This document shows positions 56,281 through 64,000 of a stretch of 64,000 nt of DNA, piece by piece. The stretch spans positions 1 through 64,000 of the forward strand of contig NZ_MUGW01000004.1 in NCBI RefSeq assembly GCF_002217285.1, in the 5' to 3' direction. Below the pieces are notes generated by a model that made no database searches, was not told the DNA's origin, and worked only from the letters and a program-made list of their open reading frames with translations. Position 1 is the stretch's first letter; every line of letters begins with the position of its first letter. The position numbers and the translations under genes are program-made. This DNA is from Flavobacterium hercynium (GTDB taxonomy: Bacteria > Bacteroidota > Bacteroidia > Flavobacteriales > Flavobacteriaceae).

Positions 56281-57370
56281 TTGTATCGAATAAAATAAGG
56301 GCTTTCCATTGTTTAGAAATCGTATCTAAAGATAGATGTTCTACACTTTCTGAGGCATTTTTTTTACAGAAATTATATAAATTTTCATCCTCAATCATTC
56401 TCTTCATTGCTTTAGAAAGTTCCGGCGCATTATGATTTTCAACTAATAAACCGTTGTGCTCCGGTTTTACGATTTCTTTGGGTCCGGATTTGCAATCAAC
56501 TGCGACAATAGGCGTTCCAGCTGCAAGCGATTCGACTAAAGACATCGGAAAACCTTCGTATTGACTAGTCAAAATAGTAAATTTTGCTTTTGCAATCCAT
56601 TCCTGAGGATTTTTGACAAACGGAAGTATTTTGACAAATTCGTCTAATTGCAGTTCTTTTATTTTATTTTGAATGAAAACCAAATCAGGACCTTCTCCTA
56701 ATAAATACAAGCAATATCCCGCTTTATAAATTTCAGATTTCGAAAAAGCTTCGAGCATTAAACTAAAGTTCTTTACTTTCTCATCGAATCTGCCAAAAAA
56801 CAAAATGTAGTTTTCGTTATCACTTACTTTTTCAGCAACAACAGTATCAACAACTTCATAAGGATTATAGATTGTTATGGTATTCAAAAAACCGAGTTTT
56901 TCACGGATACCTTCTTCTATCTCTTTTGATACACAGACCAATTTTGTTGCATTTCGATATAATTTTTGAGACAAAAACTGTGGGGACGGAAAATAATTTT
57001 TGAAGTTGAAACTATGAATAACAAAGATTATTCTGCGACTTCCGTAAATCAGTGTCGTCAACAGTTCTCTTATGTAATGATTGCGCGGACGATTATCAAT
57101 AACGACATCTATGTTATTATTCTTCAAATATTTACAGAGCAGATATCCTTTTTCTATTTTCTTAAAAACAGAAAACGTACTGCTTGAAGCTGTTCCTAAA
57201 TTGTACAGTTTGCCTTTGTAATCATAATCAACAGCATCGTTGATGATGATATTGTGAACGGCTATATTTTCAGCTTCAATCATTTTGCTCAATAAAGAGG
57301 CAAAACGCTCTGCTCCTCCTTTGGCTAAAGAAATTGAAATTATGGCTACGTTTACTTTTGGCTTCATCAT
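56273..57370 (-). CDS. family 4 glycosyltransferase (GT-B)
   Basis: A 365-residue GT-B enzyme. The N-terminus has ISLAKGGAERFASLL, a GT4 hallmark, and the C-terminal half has ILFFGRFDEKVKNFSLMLEAF and the EX7E-type segment SQYEGFPMSLVESLAAGTPIVAVDC. It precedes fdtA with an 8-bp overlap, and its start is 39 bp from that of the divergent GT gene at 57410. Confidence 0.92.
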   Translation of the reverse strand: MMKPKVNVAIISISLAKGGAERFASLLSKMIEAENIAVHNIIINDAVDYDYKGKLYNLGTASSSTFSVFKKIEKGYLLCKYLKNNNIDVVIDNRPRNHYIRELLTTLIYGSRRIIFVIHSFNFKNYFPSPQFLSQKLYRNATKLVCVSKEIEEGIREKLGFLNTITIYNPYEVVDTVVAEKVSDNENYILFFGRFDEKVKNFSLMLEAFSKSEIYKAGYCLYLLGEGPDLVFIQNKIKELQLDEFVKILPFVKNPQEWIAKAKFTILTSQYEGFPMSLVESLAAGTPIVAVDCKSGPKEIVKPEHNGLLVENHNAPELSKAMKRMIEDENLYNFCKKNASESVEHLSLDTISKQWKALILFDTND

Positions 57371-57386
57371 ATTGGCTAAAATATAA

Positions 57387-57394
57387 TATATTTG
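57387..57394 (+). promoter_or_regulatory. -7 box in a 39-bp divergent promoter region
   Basis: TATATTTG, an exact TAnnTTTG box, 15 bp before the ATG at 57410. It lies between the start codons of two divergent GT genes, so both promoters must be packed into or overlap the coding ends. It supports the start at 57410 over the TTG at 57392. Confidence 0.45.
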
Positions 57395-57409
57395 TTAAAT
57401 ATCCATCAA

Positions 57410-58549
57410 ATGAAAATTTTACTCGTAGGCGAATTTAGCCGTTTACATAATTCCTTAAAAGAAGGCTTAGCGCATTTAGGGCACGAGGTTGTAATTATAG
57501 GACATAACGATGGATTTAAGCAATTTCCTATTGATTTTTTAATTGAAAAAAAATGGGACACCGGAATTTTAAAAAAAATTAAAATTGCACTCTACAAAGT
57601 AACAGGTTTTGACATTAGTTCGTACTTAACGTATCTTCAATTTCTAAAGTATAAAAAGCAATGTTCGGGTTTTGATGTCGTTCAGCTTATTAACGAAAAT
57701 AGTTTTTACTGCTCGTATCCCTTCGAAAAAAAGATCATTTCGCATCTTATTCAAAATAATAAAAAATTATATCTGTTAAGCTGTGGATACGATTATCTGA
57801 ATGTGAAGTATTGCTTTGAAAACCTAAATTTTAAGTCTGTAATTCCGTTATACCTTACAGGTAAAATTGACAAAAAATCATTTGGAAATGTTTTGAAATT
57901 CAGAACGAAACCCTTTGAAAAACTGCATCATTTTATCTACCAAAATTGCAGCGGCATTATTGCTTCTGATTTAGATTATCATTTGCCTTTTATCGGAAAC
58001 TCAAAATACCTTGGATTAATTCCAAATCCTGTAAATACTGCTAAAATTGAATGCAACGAGCTGAAAATTGAAGACAAAATCATCATTTTTCATGGCATCA
58101 ACGATTTGAATTACATTAAGAAAGGAAATGATATTTTTGAAAAGGCTCTTCAAGAAATACAACAAAAATATCCCGATAAAATTGAAATCATTACGGCAAG
58201 AAGTATTCCGTACAACGAATACATTAATCTGTACAATAAAGCACATATTCTTCTGGATCAGACGTATGCGTACGATCAGGGATATAATGCTTTGGAAGCA
58301 ATGGCAAAAGGGAAAGTTGTTTTTACCGGCGCTGAAACGGAGTTCATGAATTTTTATAATTTAACTCAGAAAGTTGCGGTAAATGCAACGCCAGATGTTG
58401 ACACTTTAGTTAGTGACCTGTCATTTTTAATTGAAAATCCTGCTGAAATAATGGCGATCGGAAAACGTGCCAGAGCTTTTGTAGAAAAAGAACATGAGTA
58501 TAGTGTAATTGCTCAAAAATACCTTGATACCTGGCAATCAACTAAATAA
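57410..58549 (+). CDS. glycosyltransferase (GT-B, family 4-like)
   Basis: A 379-residue GT-B enzyme beginning MKILLVGEFSRLHNSLKEGL. The C-terminal half has IIFHGINDLNYIKKGNDIFEKAL and ILLDQTYAYDQGYNALEAMAKGKVVFTG, which corresponds to the nucleotide-sugar-binding EX7E region with changes. An upstream TTG would add six residues but is less likely. The last 8 bp overlap the end of the convergent acyltransferase gene. Substrate unknown. Confidence 0.82.
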   Translation: MKILLVGEFSRLHNSLKEGLAHLGHEVVIIGHNDGFKQFPIDFLIEKKWDTGILKKIKIALYKVTGFDISSYLTYLQFLKYKKQCSGFDVVQLINENSFYCSYPFEKKIISHLIQNNKKLYLLSCGYDYLNVKYCFENLNFKSVIPLYLTGKIDKKSFGNVLKFRTKPFEKLHHFIYQNCSGIIASDLDYHLPFIGNSKYLGLIPNPVNTAKIECNELKIEDKIIIFHGINDLNYIKKGNDIFEKALQEIQQKYPDKIEIITARSIPYNEYINLYNKAHILLDQTYAYDQGYNALEAMAKGKVVFTGAETEFMNFYNLTQKVAVNATPDVDTLVSDLSFLIENPAEIMAIGKRARAFVEKEHEYSVIAQKYLDTWQSTK

Positions 58550-59288
58550 TGACCCATTTATTTAAGAGTTCTTTTTCTGCCTCCCAATCTCTTGAAATAT
58601 TTTCTCTGATTAATTTTGCAGGAACTCCGCCAATTAAGGTATTATGACTTAGCGAAGTATAATCTTTACTGCAAACACTATTGGATGCAATTGTGCAATA
58701 ATCCGGTGTTTTAGCTCCTTTCATAAAAGTAACTCTGTTGCTGACAAAATTATAGCTTCCTATTTCTATTGGCGCGGTCATTTTGTACACTTCTCCGGTT
58801 TTGGTATCAAACATCTGATGAAAATTAGTATCAATCACCTGACATTCAGAACCCAATCTAGCATAACTTCCTAAAACTATTTTTTCTGCACAGATCAGTT
58901 TTCCGCCAGAACCTAAAGATGCCAAATGCCCGAGCTCGCAATATGCATCCTTTCTAACAATAATGAAACAGTCTTTGCCAAATTGCACATGCCCTTTGAA
59001 TACAAGTGTTCCGGTGATATTAACTTCTGCCGTGCCTTTGTGAAGCGTATTTAATTCATAAGGCTGTCCAAAACCAATCATCCCTCTTCGAATGGGTGCG
59101 TCAATGTGTACTTGCCCTGTGATCGAAGTGAGTTTTACTTTTCCATAAAAAAATACGGGAAGCTTTTTTGCTGTTTCAAAAGGGAATTTTTTAAAATTAA
59201 AATACAAAGTTGCGAACCAGTTTACCGTCCAGTAAAATTTAAGTTGGTGATACAATGTTCTGCCTTTTGAGTAACTATTTCGAATCAT
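58542..59288 (-). CDS. left-handed beta-helix acyltransferase
   Basis: A 248-residue protein of the hexapeptide-repeat acyltransferase family. Hexapeptide-like turns run from about residue 95 to 230 (CFIIVRKDAYCELGHLASLGS ... IGSYNFVSNRVTFMKGA ... LIGGVPAKLIREN); GVPAK is the family ending. The N-terminal 60 residues are basic and aromatic, suggesting membrane contact. It may O-acetylate the glycan, or it may N-acetylate the dTDP-3-amino sugar as FdtC does; the first seems likelier from the extended N-terminus. It overlaps the flippase gene by 14 bp. Confidence 0.82.
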   Translation of the reverse strand: MIRNSYSKGRTLYHQLKFYWTVNWFATLYFNFKKFPFETAKKLPVFFYGKVKLTSITGQVHIDAPIRRGMIGFGQPYELNTLHKGTAEVNITGTLVFKGHVQFGKDCFIIVRKDAYCELGHLASLGSGGKLICAEKIVLGSYARLGSECQVIDTNFHQMFDTKTGEVYKMTAPIEIGSYNFVSNRVTFMKGAKTPDYCTIASNSVCSKDYTSLSHNTLIGGVPAKLIRENISRDWEAEKELLNKWVII

Positions 59289-60777
59289 TTTGATTGTCTT
59301 TTTTTTGCGTTAATGAAGCAAGCATTTCTTTAATATTCATCTTTTTGTTGAGATGATAATAACTGAATCCTAAAGAAATGAGAATCATTACCAGCATTAA
59401 ACTGTATTTTAGAATTGGAAATTCTATATAACGAAACGCAAATGTAATAGTACAAATTAAGAAACAAACAAGATAGGTTTGATAAAAATCTTTGTCAAAA
59501 TAAAATTGGTATCTGTTTTTAGTGATGATTTTTAAACCAATAAAATGCAGTAAAAAATACAGACAGAAGCTTATTCCTAATCCTTCTAAACCATAAAAAT
59601 AATAGCCCAGCACATTCATTACTACGGACAAAATATTAAAACCAATTGCGGTTTTAATGAATATCTGAGAATCGCCTTTTGCTATTAACACAAATCCCAT
59701 TGACCAGGAAACGGCTCTGAACAGCATGCCTAAAATACCAAAACAAACCATTGAAATAATAACATCGAATTTTGGTGTGTAAAGAATTTTTATAATCAGC
59801 GAAGCAAAAGTTAAAAACACAACAATTATGGGTGTGATAATCATAATGGAGGTAAAAGCCTGCTGTACTACACTTTCTCTAATTTTTTCATTATCTGAAT
59901 TTATCGCTGCCAGTTTTGGAAAATAATCGGTGCTCATTACCGTAAATATGATGCCTACATAGGAATTCAGTAACGTAAACCCGGCATTGTAAAATCCTAC
60001 ATGATCGAGTCCTCCTGTTTTTCCAACATAAAGCTGAATCAAATAAGCACTTAAAAGTGTCAGCACACCGCTAATGGTCAGCATTATACCTAATTTGATA
60101 ATCGCTTTGCCTTCATTTAAAAGTAGTTCAGTAGAGATTTTTTCTTTTTCAATTTTAATCTTATTCGAATAATACAGCGAAAATAACAACGCTGATACTG
60201 AACTAATTATAATTGTGGGAATGATGGCATCAATATTTAAAAAATAATATAACGGAATGGAAAAAAGCAACCCAAATAAATTGCCATACAAATTTGCTTT
60301 CGCTAAAAACCGAAGCTTTCGCAATCCCTGCAAAACTACTAATTGTCCTACTGATAATTGTTTGAATAAGAGTGTAATTGATATCAAGACAAAAGCCTCA
60401 GTCTGACTTGAATTTCCGAAGGTAATCTCACTCAGCACTTTGGAAAAAAGCGCAACGAGCAACATTCCTAAAATACCGGTATAAAAAACGATTCTTTGTA
60501 CTACTCTAATGATTTTAGAAACAGTACTTATATCTTCACTCTTGTAATTTTCTGAAATGTTTTTTACAGCGCTGGTTTCTATTCCAAGTCCTGAAATTCC
60601 GCCAATAACATTCAGGGTCGAAGTTAATAACGTCATAATTCCCATTCCGGAAGGCCCTATAAAGACAGCTACCAGCTTGGTTCGGATAACCGAAATTAAG
60701 ATCGTAAAAAACTGAACTCCACCAAAAAGAGAGGTTGTTTTAAAGATTTGCCGATATACTTTTTTACTATCCGACAT
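59275..60777 (-). CDS. O-antigen/polysaccharide flippase (Wzx-like)
   Basis: A 500-residue inner-membrane protein with 12-14 membrane helices. The opening FKTTSLFGGVQFFTILISVIRTKLVAVFIGPSGMGIM, with GPSGMG, is the hallmark of the O-antigen translocase (Wzx/WzxE, MOP superfamily). It flips lipid-linked repeat units to the periplasm. It lies between the aminotransferase (1-bp overlap) and the acyltransferase (14-bp overlap), so the three are translationally coupled. Confidence 0.92.
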   Translation of the reverse strand: MSDSKKVYRQIFKTTSLFGGVQFFTILISVIRTKLVAVFIGPSGMGIMTLLTSTLNVIGGISGLGIETSAVKNISENYKSEDISTVSKIIRVVQRIVFYTGILGMLLVALFSKVLSEITFGNSSQTEAFVLISITLLFKQLSVGQLVVLQGLRKLRFLAKANLYGNLFGLLFSIPLYYFLNIDAIIPTIIISSVSALLFSLYYSNKIKIEKEKISTELLLNEGKAIIKLGIMLTISGVLTLLSAYLIQLYVGKTGGLDHVGFYNAGFTLLNSYVGIIFTVMSTDYFPKLAAINSDNEKIRESVVQQAFTSIMIITPIIVVFLTFASLIIKILYTPKFDVIISMVCFGILGMLFRAVSWSMGFVLIAKGDSQIFIKTAIGFNILSVVMNVLGYYFYGLEGLGISFCLYFLLHFIGLKIITKNRYQFYFDKDFYQTYLVCFLICTITFAFRYIEFPILKYSLMLVMILISLGFSYYHLNKKMNIKEMLASLTQKKDNQNDSK

Positions 60778-61877
60778 TAGTACGCATTGACTATTTTTAT
60801 AATAAAATCTACCTCATTTTCCGTTAAAACAGGGCTCATAGGCAAGCTTAATACTTCAGCATGAATTTGTTCTGTTATGGGAAATGACAAAGTATTCCAA
60901 TCTGAAAAGGCTTTTTGCTGATGTGGCGGAATTGGATAATGAATTACAGTCTGAATTTTATGTTCAGTTAGATATTGCTGTAAATCGTCTCGGTTTTGGG
61001 TTCTTATGACAAACAAATGAAACACATGATTGTTGGAGAAATCCCAAAAAGGAAGGGTAATTTTATCGTTTTTTATTTCTGCTAAATACCGTTTTGCAAT
61101 TGCTCTTCGCTTGTCGTTATCGGCATTTAAGTTTGGTAATTTCAGGCTTAAAAATGAGGCTTGCAATTCATCTAATCTTGAATTAATGCCAACGTAATCA
61201 TTATAATATTTTTTTTCGGAACCATAATTTCGAAGTGAGAAGACCACTTTTGCTAAATCCGACTCATTCGTAACAACGGCGCCTCCGTCTCCTAATGCAC
61301 CTAAATTTTTACCGGGATAAAAACTGTAAGCTACTGCTCGCTTTATATTTTCAGTATTAAATTTAAAGTTACCTTGAGCACCATGTGATTGGGCAGCATC
61401 TTCGACTACTAATAAATTATGTTGTTGTGCGATTTCGTTTATAGCATCCATTTCTGCCAATTGACCGTACAAATGCACCACCAAAATAGCTTTTGTTTTT
61501 GATGTAATTTTTTCCTGAATCAAATCAGGATTTATGTTGTAGGTTTCTATTTTTGGTTCTACCAAAACAGGTACTAAATCAGCCTGCAATACAGCCAAAA
61601 TACTTGCTATATAGGTATTTGCCGGAACTATAACTTCGTCTCCTTTTTGAAGTTTTCCTAATTCGATATAGCCTTTAAAAATTAAAACTAAGGCATCAAA
61701 ACCATTACCAACACCAATGCAATGTTTTGCATCGCAATATGCTGCAAATGCTTCTTCAAATGTTTCTACTTCTTTGCCTAAAATATACCAGCCATTGTCT
61801 AAAACTGTTTTCAACTTTTGCTGAAAACCAATTTCATACGGTTCGTTTATTTTTTTAAGGTCTAAAAAGGATATCAT
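60777..61877 (-). CDS. DegT/DnrJ/EryC1/StrS aminotransferase (FdtB/QdtB-type)
   Basis: A 366-residue PLP enzyme of the sugar aminotransferase family. The Schiff-base Lys190 is in [34 protein letters not shown] and [11 protein letters not shown] are conserved. It fits the FdtB group, which puts an amino group at C3 of dTDP-3-keto-6-deoxyhexose. The isomerase partner is at 55873-56280. It starts 4 bp within the end of the GNAT-like gene and ends on the start of the flippase gene. Confidence 0.93.
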   Translation of the reverse strand: MISFLDLKKINEPYEIGFQQKLKTVLDNGWYILGKEVETFEEAFAAYCDAKHCIGVGNGFDALVLIFKGYIELGKLQKGDEVIVPANTYIASILAVLQADLVPVLVEPKIETYNINPDLIQEKITSKTKAILVVHLYGQLAEMDAINEIAQQHNLLVVEDAAQSHGAQGNFKFNTENIKRAVAYSFYPGKNLGALGDGGAVVTNESDLAKVVFSLRNYGSEKKYYNDYVGINSRLDELQASFLSLKLPNLNADNDKRRAIAKRYLAEIKNDKITLPFWDFSNNHVFHLFVIRTQNRDDLQQYLTEHKIQTVIHYPIPPHQQKAFSDWNTLSFPITEQIHAEVLSLPMSPVLTENEVDFIIKIVNAY

Positions 61878-62821
61878 CTTATCTCTATTTTATAAAAATC
61901 CTGATTGTAAACAGTACAGCCTAATTCTTCTTTTTGCTGTAAAAGTCCTGAATTATACTCTTCCTGATCTGAATTTACAATTCCCATATCAAAGAAAAGC
62001 TTTTTCTCGTTTTTGTATTTTTCAATTAAATTGATGAATAAAAAATCAAGTGCCCGCACTGCTTCTCCCTTTTTTGATGTTGCGCCGTATTGTGATTTTA
62101 CAACATTTCCCATTTCAAAAATGGTTATTCCTGCAATTATTTCGTCCTCCTGATAAACGGAAAACTGTTTTATATTTTGAGGGAATTTTTGCTGTAAAGC
62201 GGTAATTTCTGCCTTGGTATGAACTGGTTTCGACTTAAATTTCTCTAATAATCGAGGTTCTAGAATTTTATCCCAAAAAGAATCAAATTGGTGTTCCTCA
62301 ACGATATCTAAATCGAGATCTTCAATTCTTCTAAAGTGTTTTAATTTGCTTTTTGAAATCTGCAATGGCAATCCTAAATTGATCGCCAGATTCATTTCTT
62401 TGCGCTCTAAAACGGCTCCTCTTTTAAATAAAAAAAAATCTGTTTGCTGATTTCCTTCCGGAAAATAAAACCCTGGAATTGGTTTATAATAAAAGGTACT
62501 GATCTTATTTTCTTTAAAAAAAACAAAAACCTGATCTAAAATTAGTCCAACATTTTCTGCTTTTAGCTTGTGCGAAAACACCAAACTGCCATATGTTAAT
62601 CCTTGATGTGAATAGACGTTATTCTCTTTTTTATTGGCAGGAAGTACTGCTTTTAGTTTTTCATCTTCAAAAACTAGAAGCGAAAAATCATCAAAACGAT
62701 CCTGATGATATTCCATAAAATCGCGCTGAAACAAAAAGGTAGCATTTTTGGACTGAGCTATAAACGCATTCCAGATGGCAGCATCATTGGGATGGTATTT
62801 TTTTACGGTGTATTTTGTCAT
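61874..62821 (-). CDS. GNAT/FemAB-like acyltransferase family protein
   Basis: A 315-residue soluble protein with two GNAT-like halves, like FemAB/PF13480 proteins. [27 protein letters not shown] lies near the N-terminus, and '[20 protein letters not shown]' with [23 protein letters not shown] at the C-terminus. It could acylate the amino sugar made by the neighbouring FdtB-type enzyme or modify another surface compound. It overlaps the aminotransferase gene by 4 bp and follows the channel gene by 28 bp. Confidence 0.75.
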   Translation of the reverse strand: MTKYTVKKYHPNDAAIWNAFIAQSKNATFLFQRDFMEYHQDRFDDFSLLVFEDEKLKAVLPANKKENNVYSHQGLTYGSLVFSHKLKAENVGLILDQVFVFFKENKISTFYYKPIPGFYFPEGNQQTDFFLFKRGAVLERKEMNLAINLGLPLQISKSKLKHFRRIEDLDLDIVEEHQFDSFWDKILEPRLLEKFKSKPVHTKAEITALQQKFPQNIKQFSVYQEDEIIAGITIFEMGNVVKSQYGATSKKGEAVRALDFLFINLIEKYKNEKKLFFDMGIVNSDQEEYNSGLLQQKEELGCTVYNQDFYKIEIR

Positions 62822-62849
62822 TTTTAGATCGTGGCCTTTAATTTAAATG

Positions 62850-63452
62850 CTATTTATGATCAAATGCCTTCAATGACCATTTGAATTTGACTGCCATTAA
62901 ACGTACTGTAATAATTACAATCGAAGTAACTAAATACAAAACATCATCGTTGAGATTTAATTTTTTCAGAATAAAAAATACAATTCCACCCAAAATACAG
63001 ATCGTAGCGTAGACTTCACGTCTAAAGATCGTTGGAATCTCATTGCACAAAATATCTCTGATTACGCCTCCAAAACAAGCTGTCATAGTTCCTAAAGCAA
63101 TACAAATAGCTGGATGAAGTCCGTAAATGATTCCTCTTTCTAAACCGATTAAGGTAAATACACCAAGTCCAATGGTATCAAACAAAAACAATGATGTTCT
63201 TAATTTATCAAATTTCTTTCTGAAAACAATTGCTAATGCAAAACCTAAAATAATTACATAAACATATTGCAAATCAAGCATCCATCCTACCGGAGTTTTG
63301 CCAATTAAGATGTCACGCAATGTTCCGCCTCCTACCGCTGTTACAAATGCAATAATAAAAACGCCAAACGGATCGAGCCTTTTGTGCATTGCGGTCAGTG
63401 CTCCGGACATTGCAAAAGCCATCGTACCAATTATGTCTAATAGATGAAACAT
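62850..63452 (-). CDS. TRIC-type cation channel family protein (YadS/UPF0126)
   Basis: A 200-residue inner-membrane protein with about seven helices. The repeated motif of the trimeric intracellular cation channel family is present twice: AMSGALTAMHKRLDPFGVFIIAFVTAVGGGTLRD and GLHPAICIALGTMTACFGGVIRD. It is likely to be a potassium-permeable trimer. It lies upstream of the polysaccharide operon but is probably unrelated in function. Confidence 0.92.
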   Translation of the reverse strand: MFHLLDIIGTMAFAMSGALTAMHKRLDPFGVFIIAFVTAVGGGTLRDILIGKTPVGWMLDLQYVYVIILGFALAIVFRKKFDKLRTSLFLFDTIGLGVFTLIGLERGIIYGLHPAICIALGTMTACFGGVIRDILCNEIPTIFRREVYATICILGGIVFFILKKLNLNDDVLYLVTSIVIITVRLMAVKFKWSLKAFDHK

Positions 63453-63511
63453 TCTAATTTTTTTTAAAGTAAATATTCTTGGCGTTTACCATTATATATT
63501 TTTATACGTTT

Positions 63512-64000
63512 TTACATGTTTTGTGTATAAAAGTTGTAATCTTTCAGTATAACTCTGATAAAATCATGACTATCTCCGGATTGATTTTTAATTCCGGTTA
63601 CGGTTTCAATTTTAGAGACCAACTTTTGTATGGTTTCATAATCATTCTTTTTAGCAGCTCTTTGAAATGTTTCTTTGATGATTCGCATATCGTTATCGGA
63701 TAGTTTTATCACCAAAGGATAGGTTGGCACATAAGTACTTCCTATTTCTTCAATAATGGTGTGACTTATATTGATGTTGTTTTTGAGCGTTATTACAGAT
63801 GTTCCTGCCGCCATATCGCCTAATCGCTGTCCTTTTTTACTTATAATGACAATAACAATGGCAACGATTCCATTGAAAATAGTGACATCAATAAGGCGAA
63901 AAAACCAGCGCATTAAATAATCTCCAAAGCCAGCCTGATAACCATCTATTTTTACCACTTTGATTTTCAGTACCTTTTTCCCAATAGTTTGTCCTTCTAA
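63512..64000 (-). CDS. RDD family membrane protein, C-terminal part only
   Basis: The reading frame runs open to the window edge, where it reads EGQTIGKKVLKIKVVKIDG, which is a typical RDD-domain stretch between the second and third helices. The GTG at 63958 is a Val in that frame and not the start. Visible are one membrane segment (about IDVTIFNGIVAIVIVIIS), KKGQRLGDMAAGTSVI, and a soluble C-terminal extension of about 90 residues. RDD proteins have unclear transport-related functions. The gene's 5' end is beyond the window. Confidence 0.85.
   Translation of the reverse strand, partial: LEGQTIGKKVLKIKVVKIDGYQAGFGDYLMRWFFRLIDVTIFNGIVAIVIVIISKKGQRLGDMAAGTSVITLKNNINISHTIIEEIGSTYVPTYPLVIKLSDNDMRIIKETFQRAAKKNDYETIQKLVSKIETVTGIKNQSGDSHDFIRVILKDYNFYTQNM

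Noticed and set aside
63512-63958. complete gene starting at the GTG at 63958
   Set aside because: The frame continues upstream to the window edge with an RDD-like sequence, so the GTG is an internal valine.

Overview
The window is a stretch of chromosome from a member of the Bacteroidota, most likely a Flavobacterium. The signs are the low G+C content, the fused SecDF protein, type IX secretion (T9SS) C-terminal sorting domains of both type A and type B, PorP/SprF and PorE-like partners, A-rich leaders in place of Shine-Dalgarno sequences, and promoter -7 boxes of the TAnnTTTG kind. No rRNA, tRNA, IS transposase, prophage or CRISPR array was seen.

Layout. 1-2.4 kb: small AT-rich accessory genes (a SUKH/SMI1-KNR4 protein and four unrecognised small proteins) beside a 161-bp element with perfect 27-bp inverted ends. 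2.4-5.3 kb: six copies of a roughly 220-bp hairpin-rich repeat around a PhzF-family gene, then a possible structured RNA. 5.3-7.3 kb: an AraC-type regulator and a TetX-like flavin monooxygenase. 7.5-14.2 kb: topoisomerase III, a lipoprotein, an MFS transporter, a DUF4198-like periplasmic protein and an APC amino-acid permease. 14.8-17.8 kb: a secreted subtilase with a type A T9SS signal. 17.9-20.5 kb: valS. 21-30 kb: DUF1573 protein, lipoprotein, a three-gene T9SS unit (type B adhesin-like cargo, SprF-like barrel, PorE-like OmpA anchor) and a retropepsin-PDZ protein. 29.7-35.3 kb: aminotransferase, folE, a four-helix-bundle IVP-type gene, cysS, yidD and lgt. 35.5-42.4 kb: a PagL-like barrel, secDF, mdh and gyrB. 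42.6-46.2 kb: two asparagine synthase B paralogues in tandem. 46.7-53.2 kb: a GreA-like protein, an outer-membrane barrel, a second PhzF and a large TPR protein. 53.4-62.8 kb: ftsE leading into a surface-polysaccharide cluster with four glycosyltransferases, a Wzx-type flippase, an acyltransferase, a GNAT/FemAB-like protein, and FdtA- and FdtB-type enzymes for a dTDP-3-amino-3,6-dideoxyhexose. 62.8-64 kb: a TRIC-type channel and an RDD protein cut by the window edge.

How the genes work together. Most of the core genes are housekeeping: translation (valS, cysS), DNA topology (gyrB, topB), protein export and lipoprotein maturation (secDF, yidD, lgt), central metabolism (mdh) and folate synthesis (folE). 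The accessory theme is the cell surface: proteins exported by the T9SS and a glycan containing a 3-amino sugar.

The most notable observations are: (1) the asparagine synthase paralogue that has lost the N-terminal Cys nucleophile and two further glutaminase residues while keeping its synthetase site; (2) the hairpin-rich repeat array with a 541-bp super-unit; (3) the structured element just upstream of the AraC/TetX promoter; and (4) a recurring intergenic architecture in which a short oligonucleotide word is repeated in one orientation and then as its reverse complement, with a different word at each locus.
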